Shown piece after piece: positions 55,643-64,000 of a stretch of 64,000 nucleotides of DNA (the first letter of the stretch is position 1; each line of letters starts with the position of its first letter). Made by a program: the position numbers and the translations under genes. A model generated the notes under the pieces. That model was not told the DNA's origin. It saw only the letters and a list, made by a program, of their open reading frames with translations, and did not search any database. The stretch comes from Prorocentrum cordatum (lineage: Eukaryota > Sar > Dinophyceae > Prorocentrales > Prorocentraceae): contig CAUYUJ010016308.1 in the NCBI GenBank assembly GCA_963575745.1, positions 221,560 to 285,559 of the forward strand. The letters run 5' to 3'.

Positions 55643-55833
55643 TCCGTAGCGTGGCCCAGGCGCCAGCAGCGGACGGAGCTTTCAGGCACTGGGGGCGCCT
55701 CAGAGGCGCAAGCGGCACCATCAGCTTTCCCCCTGGCAGAACCAGTCAGGGCGATTCGTGTACTCAACTTTCTCGGCGCGCTTTGCCGTGCAGGTGCCCG
55801 CCTGCGCGTGCTGTCCTTCGCCACGGCTGGCTC

Positions 55834-57037
55834 ATGGCGCTTCCTGCCAGGCAGGATGCTCGTCCGTTCCAGAGTGGTCACAAGAAGCAGCGGGTTGCAT
55901 GGGCAAAGCCATGGTATTGTAAGCACTGCTGGTCACATCACAGTCCACGGGCGATCGGTGGTGGAATCGAGCTGACCAAGACAAGTGCCAGTTGTGCAAG
56001 GAGCATAAGGGCACCGCCTTCGGCGGCATCAAGGAGGTCGTCGGCCAGGCGCCAAGCAAGAGCGTCCGTGCGGCAAGCGGCGCGGGCGGTCATAAGGTGA
56101 GATCAAGAAGCTGCGGGCAGAGCTGGCGAAGCTCAAGAGCCAGCAGCAGGTACCAGGCAACGGCGGGGTTGACACCATGGAGATCGACGAGCTCGGCCTC
56201 GGCAAGGGGCCCGACGCGGACGTCAAGAGAGAAATGGCGGACGTGGGCTCCCACCTCGCGGCGCTGGAGAACGCGTCGTGTGCTGAGCTGGTCGAGGCCC
56301 GTGAGAAGCTCCGCGCGCGCCAAGGCGAGCTGCGCAAGCGGCTCGTGGCGGGCAAGAGCCTGGACACACGTCTCAAGGAGATCTCCTTCCAGCATCAGAA
56401 GCTGGAGAAACGCAAGGCTAAGCAGGAGGAGCACCTCGTCACGCTGCGCGAGAAGGTGCGCGCGGCCGAGGCGGCGGTCGCCGAGGCGTCGCTGGGGCTG
56501 GACCGCCTCGTCGCCGAGCTCCTGGAGCTCGAGGAGGAGCGCCGCCAGCTGGTCGCGCAGGTGCCGCGCCCGCAGGATGGCGAGACGCCGTCGCTGTCGC
56601 AGGTGCTGCCAGTCGCGTCCGAGGAGATCACGGTGGACAGGCTGGGTGAGCTGCTTGCCGCCTTCGGAGGGTCAGGTGACCTGGCGACGAAGCTACGCGG
56701 CTGCTTGGAGGAGGCGCGCGCGGCTGAGGCGGAGCACCGCGCTGAGCAGCGGCGACGTGCTGCCGAGGCGGCGGCGCAGCAGCAGGCAACGAGCCAGAGC
56801 CACGGTGGCGCGGCCGCCTCCGCAGCCGCGCCTGGGGCCGCGGCACCAGGCACACCGACCTGGATCCCCAACGCCGACGGGGGCCCTGAGGTGCTGCGGG
56901 CCTTCCTCCAGTCGGTCAGCGTGGAGGTGCCTGAGGACGAGGGCGAGCTGCGCGAGGCGGTCAAGAGGACAGGTGAGTCCCTCTCCAGCTTTGCAAAGAA
57001 GAAGCGGTGCAGTGCAATCTGGTGTACCTCATCCTAG
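55834..57037 (+). pseudogene. LINE ORF1-like protein: RanBP2-type zinc finger plus coiled coil, frameshifted
   Basis: Probably the nucleic-acid-binding chaperone of the element. Reading from ATG 55834, the frame gives WYCKHCW at 55912. The partner half-finger NRADQDKCQLCK at about 55962-56000 is in another frame, and the remainder (EIKKLRAELAKLKSQQQ from 56099, then ATG 56177 to the stop at 57037) is in a third. Two small indels therefore separate the finger halves and the body. The pattern W-x-C-x2-C ... N-x6-C-x2-C fits a RanBP2-type finger. The body is strongly charged and heptad-like (coiled coil at roughly residues 25-125 of the 286-residue frame), followed by an Ala/Gln-rich stretch and an acidic C terminus. 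The function is inferred from position and composition. Confidence 0.65.
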
Positions 57038-58290
57038 GCATGATGATGCAGATCGTTACAATGAATTCTTCTTCTCATGGGCCTCTGGCGGAGATGCTGG
57101 AGGCCGAGGAGCCGTGTCTGGGGACAGGGCCCATGGTGATTTGCTGCCAAGAACACCACATGCGGCGCGACAAGTTGGGCTCTTTCCAGGCCAGGCTCGT
57201 GGCACCAGGGTATCATGGCGTGTGGTCGGCGGCAGAGGCAACCGAGAACCGAGGATCGCGTGGAGGGGTGGCGGTGCTGTGCCCCACCAACGTGCAGGTC
57301 ACGTGCCCGCCGCTGGCGATGCCGGGGGCGCTCGTGCCTGCTAGAGCTGTGGCCGCACACGTCCATTCGAAGATGAAAGGCGGGTTCATTGCGAGTTCGG
57401 CATATTTGTGGGTGGATGAGCTGTTCGGGCCCAACAAAATTCGGTTGTTAACGGACGTGGCCAGCTATGTACATCGGGTGCAGGCTCTCGGATTTGACTG
57501 GGTGCTGGGTGCGGAGTTCAATATGCGGCCTGCGTTGTTGGAGGCATGGGCGGCATCCTTCGGCGGCGTGGTAGTCGCCACTACGACTCCCACGTGCACC
57601 CAGAGCATACCAGGCACTGCGATCGATTTCTTTGTGATGAGTGCGAACGTGGCTATTCGTACGTCGGCACCTGAGGTTTGTATGACGGCCAACTTGTCAC
57701 CTCACAAGCCTGCTTGTGTGCAGATGCAAGGGCCCGACGCGGTCCTGTGGGTGCGTGCGGCTAGGCAGCCGTGTGCGGTGCCAGTGATGGCGAAGCCTGG
57801 CTGCGCGCGCTACCCCAGGGACTGGACGGGCCACATCCACGAGGTGGGCAGAGCGACCTCCGCCGACGAGCTCGCCATCTTCTGGGGCCGCATCGCGCAC
57901 GGCTTCGAGCAGGAACTGTTGGACAGGCACGACATCATGGGGCCGATGCGGAAGGAACATGAGGGTCGTGCAGGACCGCATGGGACGGTCTGGAAGGCGG
58001 TGACGTCGGTGGTGCGCACGCGGCTGCCGAAGGCGGACGTGGAGTACACGGCGTCGGCGGTCGCAGCACGCTGGGCGCGGCAGATCAGACGGGTCAACCA
58101 GGCCCTCGCGACCTACATCCCGAAGCTGAGCGATGAGGGCGAGGTCCAGCAGCTGCACCTGCTGGAGAGGGTGGCGCGCATCCTGCTTGAGGCGCAGGCG
58201 TTCATGAGCAACGTCGCGAGGCAGCGTGCCACCCTGCAGGCGCTGGACCATCTGACGCGCAATTGTTCTTTCTGTCTTAGCGATCTTTGG
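57007..58290 (+). pseudogene. LINE ORF2, apurinic-endonuclease-like domain
   Basis: This part would nick target DNA to prime reverse transcription. Motifs in order: CCQEHHMRRD (catalytic Glu), GSRGGVAVL, VLGAEFNMRP in place of the usual GDFN, IDFFVMS, and LSPHKP in place of the usual SDH. Loss of Asp at the GDFN and SDH positions suggests a weakened enzyme or a lineage variant. The frame starts at a GTG (57007), and ATG 57040 is the first methionine. After about residue 425 the natural continuation moves to the next frame near 58260-58300, so a single-base indel separates this domain from the reverse transcriptase. Confidence 0.7.
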
Positions 58291-59401
58291 CGACCCTGCT
58301 ACCGAAGATTTGATTCAGCGAATCCTGGACCAGGCCGACACTCACCAGGCCAGGTTCCTGGCGGCGAGGGAAGAGCCCTGGAAAGCCTGGGTTCGGAGCA
58401 GTTTTTTGGGCGGGGCTCGGGAAGCTCATCGCTTTTCCAAGCTTCGAGGGCTCCAGGAGACGATCGAGGCCACCGAGCGAGCGCAACCGTTTCAATTGGC
58501 TGATGCGACTTGCTCGGGCTGGGCCAAGATATGGTCGACTCACGGATGTCGAGCGCCCGAGTTTCCGCCCGATTTCGATGATTGGCCTTCGCTTCCCGAG
58601 ATTACGATTCCCGACATGCGAGCGGCGATCGCCAAATTCCCTCCCCGTGCAGCTGTCGGGTGCTTGAGCATTCACCCGAGATCGTTGCAGTATTTGTCGG
58701 ATGCCATATTGTCGGCTGTCGCCGCCCTTCTCATGAGCTGCGAGAGGGTTGGGCGCTGGCCAACGGGGCGGCTGGTTAGTCGCTTGGTCAGGCTGGCCAA
58801 GCCAGACGGCGGCCACCGCCTGATCGCCCTCCTAGATACATTGCTGCGGCTCTGGGGCCGCTTGCGCAGGGCAGAGACCATGAAATGGGAGCTCTCTGCC
58901 AGGGCGGCGTGCGAGGAGGGGCGGGTTCAGGCGTTCTGGGGTACTGGGAGGGGGATGAGCTCAAGCGATTATGCTTTTGATTTGAATCTAGCTGCGGAGA
59001 TTGCGAAGGCACGGTCTCATCATTGTGTCTCGCTGCTGCTAGATATGGTTAAGTGCTATGATTGGATAAAACTGTCGGTTTTGTTTTAGGTTTTTCGCCA
59101 GGCCCAGTTCCCGCTTAGCCCGGGGTGGATGCTCATCCAGAGCTACATGGCCCCCAGGCGGGTCGACGCTTTGGGGTCCCTCTCCGAAGCCTATGTCAGT
59201 TTCCAGGGCACGTTAGCAGGCTGCTCGGCGGCGTCGCCGGTGATGCTGGCAGTTCTGCTTCAACCTGTCCAATCGGTAGTCAAGCGTTTCCCTTCGGTGC
59301 GGGCTCGAGCCCCCATGGATGATGTGTCCCTGCAATGGGACGGACCCGACATGAAAGAATCTAAAGGTGGTCTTAGCCGCGGCCCGCGAATTGTGCCGTG
59401 A
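58262..59401 (+). pseudogene. LINE ORF2, reverse transcriptase palm and fingers, with internal stop
   Basis: RNA-dependent DNA polymerase domain. Visible blocks: LVRLAKPDGGHRLIALL (fingers), RLWGRLRRAE, VSLLLDMVKCYDW (motif A Asp), QGTLAGCSAASPVML (motif B) and APMDDVSLQW (motif C, normally YxDD, here MDD). A TAG at 59087-59089 interrupts the frame between motifs A and B; the same frame resumes at once with VFRQAQFPLSPGWM. Just after motif C, near 59360, the frame shifts to that of VLAAARELCREVAPIGLLLQ. Confidence 0.75.
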
Positions 59402-59871
59402 AGTAGCTCCTATTGGCCTCCTTCTGCAACCAAACAAGTCTGGCTTCGTTGCTTCGAGTGTGGCCGCTGAGAAAAAATATTGCCTTGGCTGGCCGCTCGC
59501 TGGGTTTCAAGAAGCAAAAGCATATGCGCAATCTCGGCCACGACTTGTATGGACGACGCGCCCTGCGGGTGATGGAGGCTCGCAGGAGACGGCGGCTCGA
59601 CATGCGCAGGCAGAGGCTTGTCACCCTGAGGAGGTCGGCGGGTGGTGAGCGGGTGGCGGGATTGTGGAAGACGGGGTTGGTGCCGTGCGGCAGCCATGGT
59701 GCTGCGGTGACAGGCGCCACTGATGCCGCACTTCGCTCGCTCCGTTCGCTCGCCGCGGCCCTCCTTGGGGCCAAGAGCCGTAGTCATGTGACGCCGTACC
59801 TGTGCACGCATAAGGATAAGTTTTATGATCGTGCATCGTTATTGCTGTTGGGTGTGGGACGGCCGCGCTAA
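59364..59871 (+). pseudogene. LINE ORF2, thumb/connection region, frameshifted
   Basis: Frame 59367-59648 gives NKSGFVASS, the block that normally follows the reverse transcriptase motif C. Frame 59413-59871 then carries the continuation RNLGHDLYGRRALRVM and an Arg-rich helix (RRRRRLDMRRQRL), to CTHKDKFYDRASLLLLGV. At least one further indel lies near 59480-59520. Confidence 0.6.
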
Positions 59872-59953
59872 AGATTCCGACATGCGCTGTGCGTGGTGGC
59901 AGGCCTCGAGAGCTCTCTCGGCGGCCCCGCATTGGTCTAGAGTCTGAGGGCCT

Positions 59954-61138
59954 GTGGGAGCTGTCATGCTCTCGCTGCAGCGAGTCGGATGGGATCTAGT
60001 TGGGCCGCATCACATTAGGACGGACCATAATGAAGTTCTCTCTTTGCTGCGCACGTCTCCCTCGGATGTGCGACATTTGCTGCGTGAAGGAATTAGCAGA
60101 GCCCAGGGGGTCCAGCTGGTGTCGAGTCTCCCCGAGGCCCAGGGGCACGAGGTCGTCTGGGTCAGGGCTCTTCGGCTGGGGTTCCAGAGGCTTCAAGGGG
60201 CCCGCAGGGCGTGTCTCAGGGCACTTTGGGCGGGGGCCATGTGGCCCCCAGCCCGCAAGTTTCAACACGGATACTCTGCCAGCAGCAAGTGCGACTTCTG
60301 CGATCATCCGCAGGTCACTTTTGGTCACCAGTTTTACGAATGTGAAGGACTCTGGGCTGTGAGCGAAGACCCAGACGCGAGCTCTGCAATGCCAGACTCG
60401 TGCTTCGAGCATAGGAAGTGGCTGAAAGAGCAAGCGTATGGGATCCCTCCCGACTTCGACACTCCTGAGTTGGTTTATGGTTTGCCCTCTCTCCCTGTTG
60501 AGATCCCTGCTGTCGCTGCTCAGACGAAGGTCTTCTCGTGGGGCGCTGAGTCTGCCGCTTGGGGCTTTCGTGTGTACACTGACGGGAGTGGCCTGGCGCC
60601 GGGAACCCCCGAGGCCACTCGCTGTGGCTGGTCGGTTGTTGCTCTCTCTCCTGGGGGATGGCCTGTGAAGGCTGAGTTCGGGGCCCTGGCGGGGCATGTC
60701 CAAACGGTCCCGAGGGCCGAGCGCCAGGCTATCCTCCATGCTTTGAAGGTCGGGCCGTGGGGCCTCGAAGTGGTTTCAGATCACCTGCCGGCGGCCAAAG
60801 AAGGGAACTCTTGGGACCCTGGTTTGGCTGCTGGCAGAGGCACACACGCCTCGGTTTGGAGGCAAGTTTTTGATTTGTACCAGGGCAGGGCCGAGCGGCC
60901 TGTTTTCCGCTGGACGCCTGCCCACCAGGATTTGTTTAAGGTCCTTGAAGGCCAGGCGTTCTCCTGGGATGTTGTCGGACGTAGTGTCGTCGATTGCATT
61001 GGGCACGCCTGGGCCGACTTCTTTGCGCGACTGGGGGCGAGTGAGCACCAGCTGCCTGAGCTGGTCACCTCAGTGTTGCGGGAAAAATCAAGGATTGCTA
61101 TAAGACTCTGGGTTTCCTGTCGCGGGTGTCGCAGCTAG
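59954..61138 (+). pseudogene. LINE ORF2, CCHC zinc knuckle and RNase H domain
   Basis: RNase H removes RNA from the RNA-DNA hybrid. A CCHC knuckle CDFCDHPQVTFGHQFYEC (C113, C116, H125, C130 of this frame) precedes the RNase H motifs: FRVYTDGSG (Asp 210), VPRAERQAI (Glu 256), VVSDHLP (Asp 276), RWTPAHQD (His 324) and GHAWADFFA (Asp 355). All catalytic acids are present. The frame loses register near 61080, where the tail continues in the next frame. Confidence 0.78.
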
Positions 61139-61683
61139 CTGCTGCCGCAGCCACAGACCTGCCCACACCCGTGCGGGCTAGAGGGGACGGCATCCCTCAA
61201 CTCGCCCTTCTCTCTCACGATTTGGAGTTGGTGGAGGGGGTCTCTGAGGCGGTGAGGTGCACGTGGTGCCACTGTTCGGCGCGGACGGCCTTGAGCAGAA
61301 AAAAGCTCGAGCAGCCTGGTGCGAGATGTGCCCCGTCCCCCCTCCACCTGTTTCTTTCTGCTGTGCGTGCCTGGCGGCGCGGAGGCGCCCTACCCAGGGC
61401 GCGATGTGTCGCCGTCCAGGGTACCCTCAGGGCGCTGGTGCTCGAGTCCTCCATTGAGGCCCCGATGGAGCCCCCTGACACCATCGTCTATGAGCGTCAT
61501 GTTGTGCAAGCGTCTGGCCGCTACTTGATTTGCCGCCGCTGTGCGGCGCACTGCCTTATTGAAGCGCCGAGCTGGCGGAAGCTCCTCGCCCCGTGCTCTG
61601 GCGCTGCGTCTTCGGGCCAGGGTTGGTTCAAGGACGAGGTGCTGGCTGGACGTGAGCCGCGCCCACCGCCCGCTCCCGCGTAG
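61077..61683 (+). pseudogene. LINE ORF2, Cys-rich C-terminal tail
   Basis: The frame GKIKDCYKTLGFLSRVSQL continues from the RNase H domain after a 1-nt shift and runs to the stop at 61683. It holds CTWCHC and CRRCAAHC, likely metal-binding pairs, and ends in a Pro-rich stretch. No known domain is recognised. Confidence 0.55.
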
Positions 61684-62213
61684 GGCCGTCGCCTGGCGTC
61701 GGCACTGCGCAGGAATGGGCGTTGGGTGCGGCTCTGCGCGCCCGTGCGCGCTTTTAGTGGGTGTGGGACTTGCCTGCACCCCTTGAGGCACGGCCTCCTT
61801 CTTGTCTTTTCGGCTAGCTTCCGTCCTCGGATGCTAGACCTTGGTTGCCCCTTGCCCCGTTCCCTTCCACCACCTCGTCACCGCTCCTGCCCCCCCCTCC
61901 ACCTCCCTCGCCCCTCCCCCCTCAGCCTCATCTTATCCGCTTCTCCCCTCACCGCTCGCTCCCTCTGTCGCCCATCCTCCCTACTCCGCCTCCTGCTTCT
62001 CCTATTCGTCTCTCCCTCGCCTCACTCTTTTCGTCTCCTCCGTCATCCCTCCTCCCCGCCTGCCCGCCCGACTACTCCTCGCATCGCCCCCCAACATGCT
62101 AATCCGTCGTCCTGTATCGTCCTACTCCTGGTCGTCCTCCCTTCTCACCCTTCCTCCCTCCCTCTCGGCATCATCCTCCTCCTGCCGCCTCCTTCCTTCT
62201 CCTGCCTCTCCTC

Positions 62214-62327
62214 CTCCTAGCTCCTCCTCCTCCTCGCTCCTCCTCGCTCCTCCTCCTCCTCCTCCTCCTCCTCCTCCTCCTCCTCGCTCTTCCTCCTCCT
62301 CCTCCTCCTCCTCCTCCTCCTCCTCCA
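62214..62327. repeat. (TCC)n trinucleotide array
   Basis: CTCCTCCTC runs with two GCT interruptions. Confidence 0.94.
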
Positions 62328-63345
62328 GTGGTGGTGTGGGGGGGTGCGGACGGCGGACGGTCCTTGTGGTCGCACATCTTCACCTCCCCGTTGGACTGGT
62401 GGATCCTGCGAACAGCTGATGGTAACCAATGAAATCGGAGGCCCCACCCCCTTTCTTAAACAATGTGGAATTCGTTTGAAAAACATGTGTCTCGATCCGC
62501 ACAGTCGCGTGGAACACGCCTGCAATGGCCCCGCACCGACCACGCATTCACTCCTGGCTGCGAACGCGATTGAAGCTTTCAAGTATCTCCGCGCAGGTCA
62601 CTCATCGATTGTGTCATTTCCCCCTCCCCAATTAAGCGCACTGCCAATGTGGCCGTGAGACCTATCGCGGCGACGAGGTCCCCAGATCCCACGGCGGCGT
62701 CAAGTCGAAGACGGATGTTCCTAACAACAACGGACATTCAAGCAAACAGGAAGAACATGCATTACAAAAGCACGAAAGACGGTCATACAAAACTCGCGGG
62801 TACCTTTGTTTACAAAAGCGACTTTGTATGCAAATACCTAACACATACACTTTATGGGCTGGAACTATTGAATGTTTGCTTCTCCAGGCCCATCTTATTC
62901 TCAGAGAAAACCAGGAAGCCTTCGTCGACCCTCGACCGTGTGGCTCTGGAAGAGGACTGCGCGCAACGGCAACTATTATATCCGACTCCGATCTTGGTCG
63001 AACAGCAATGACGCCCACTGGCAACATCATTGGGGACCCGCGACAGAAAACCAAGAAATGCACAGAAAAAAAGCACAGGGTGCACCGCCTGAGAACCAAA
63101 AGACGGCCTGAACATCAGTGGGGCAAGATACTCCTATATTATCGAGGGCGGGGGCTGGGCCTGGGATTCGACTACAGTGGAGGCCAGTCCACACGACACC
63201 TTCCGCAAGAAACCCAACTCCGAGACCCCAGGACGTCCATCGATCTTTGGTGTGGGAAAGTCGCGCCTCCCCTCGAAACCCAAGAACCCCTGGGCACCAT
63301 GGAGGCAAGCAGGGCGTTTCTTGGCATGGGCCTCCGCTGTATCGG

Positions 63346-63550
63346 GTCGGGCGAAAGGGGGGGATAGCAAAGAGGGGGGTTCGAGAATCAGCTCACGCAG
63401 CCGATTTTCCCGGCGCCTCCCGGCGCCGGAGGCGGCTATGCATCGAGGAATGGGCCCCTCTGCGAGGCCGAAGCCAGCTGCATGCAGAGCTGCATGCAGC
63501 AAACTTCGTACCCCCCGCCCTCCCAATCCCCCCCTTTTGCCCGGCCCGAC
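63346..63550. mobile_element. Family D inverted-repeat element, copy 3
   Basis: The left end GTCGGGCGAAAGGGGGGG and the right end CCCCCTTTTGCCCGGCCCGAC mirror each other. It has the same interior as copies 1 and 2, with a duplicated CAGCTGCATGCAG word. Confidence 0.85.
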
Positions 63551-63744
63551 GGCAGTGCGGTGGCGGCGAGGGCGGAGGGGCGGCCAGAGCGCGGCACGCC
63601 CGCACGCGCCTCCCTGCGCCCCGTCGGCCGTCCTCCACGGCGACGACGGCGACGACGACACCGACCAGTGGGCGTCGCTTCCCCGGGGGGGGGGGCGATG
63701 CAGTCGACCCTGATAGGAAGGCTGCACGGCAGGGACGCCAGGGC

Positions 63745-63870
63745 CCTGGCAGGCCATGCCAGCGTTTTTCGAGCGAGGTTGGCCAGCGAAAGTCGCCACG
63801 GACGGGGCGACTGGGCAAGGATGTGAGGGCAGCCTTGGAAAGCTGCTCATCCTGACTATGCGGGTTGACT
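63745..63870. repeat. Dispersed repeat family O, copy 2
   Basis: Partner of 43045-43170, including GCGTTTTTCGAGCGAGGTTGG and TGCGGGTTGACTG. Confidence 0.65.
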
Positions 63871-64000
63871 GCACATGGGGGGGGGAGAAAGGTGCACTTC
63901 TCGGGCCCTGAAGGACCCATTGACGAACCCTGAACGGCACCTTTTCTGCAGCCCTCGCCGCCCCACCACTTGTCGCCCCCCCATTACGCGACGCCCAAGG

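Larger units (their letters stand above)
55604..61872 (+). mobile_element. LINE-like retroelement, nearly full length, with a spliced leader at its 5' end
   Basis: The element body runs from about 55620 to 61856. The direct repeat CCGTTCCCTTCC(G/A)CCA lies at 55604-55619 and 61857-61872 (15 of 16 match), consistent with a target-site duplication inside a pyrimidine-rich tract. DinoSL is at 55621. Order of parts: 5' UTR, ORF1 (RanBP2-like finger, coiled coil), ORF2 (APE endonuclease, reverse transcriptase, CCHC knuckle, RNase H, Cys-rich tail), and a short 3' UTR without a poly(A) run. Frameshifts and one stop make this copy defective. Confidence 0.8.
61873..64000. other. Right-hand gene-free segment
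   Basis: Pyrimidine-rich simple sequence to about 62330 (the tract split by the LINE insertion), then unremarkable sequence at 62400-63340 in which I see no gene. Family D copy 3 and family O copy 2 follow, with GC-rich sequence to the edge. Confidence 0.5.

Noticed and set aside
55992-57344. A 450-residue plus-strand frame, Arg/Ser-rich
   Set aside because: Alternative frame of the ORF1 coiled-coil region; it has no heptads or fingers of its own.
62649-63011. A 120-residue plus-strand frame
   Set aside because: Less biased composition than its surroundings but no motif, neighbour or conserved feature to support it.

Overview
This window reads as nuclear DNA of a dinoflagellate, probably one with a large, GC-rich genome. 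The strongest evidence is a complete dinoflagellate spliced-leader (DinoSL) sequence at 55621-55642. Introns whose donors appear to be GC or GA as well as GT, abundant microsatellites, and Helitron- and LINE-type elements with dinoflagellate-style domains agree with this. The genus cannot be told from the sequence alone. I saw no rRNA, tRNA, CRISPR or bacterial operon structure.

Layout. (1) 1-11760, minus strand: a Helitron/Helentron-like element. An OB-fold, RPA-like protein (9004-11760) lies upstream of a large Rep gene (7455 to beyond the left edge). The Rep gene joins in phase across four inferred introns. It encodes an OTU-like protease domain, a C2H2-like finger, a DUF6570-like Cys-rich domain, and a Helitron Rep core with an H-x-H motif and two tyrosines. 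The helicase is expected just outside the window. (2) 14147-16832, minus strand: an inferred seven-exon gene for a small RRM protein of about 246 residues. Its last intron carries a collagen-like 9-bp minisatellite that creates misleading long ORFs. (3) 16833-55603: about 39 kb with no coding region I can support. It is a patchwork of short inverted-repeat elements (families B, C, D, E, G, I and M below), satellite-bearing elements, tandem arrays and microsatellites. (4) 55604-61872, plus strand: a nearly full-length LINE-like retroelement of about 6.2 kb. It begins with DinoSL and is flanked by a 16-bp near-identical direct repeat. It encodes a zinc-finger/coiled-coil ORF1 and an ORF2 with APE endonuclease, reverse transcriptase, RNase H and Cys-rich tail. 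Frameshifts and a stop codon have broken it. (5) 61873-64000: pyrimidine-rich microsatellite and dispersed repeats, without a supportable gene.

How parts relate. The RPA-like and Rep proteins fit a rolling-circle DNA transposon that encodes both its nicking enzyme and a single-strand DNA binder. The LINE copy looks like a trans-spliced mRNA that was reverse transcribed back into the genome. The small inverted-repeat families have no coding capacity here, so any movement would depend on enzymes supplied elsewhere. One of them (family B) has inserted inside another (family C), which gives a relative age and helps define the boundaries of B. Intron models and repeat boundaries were read by eye and need transcript or alignment support.
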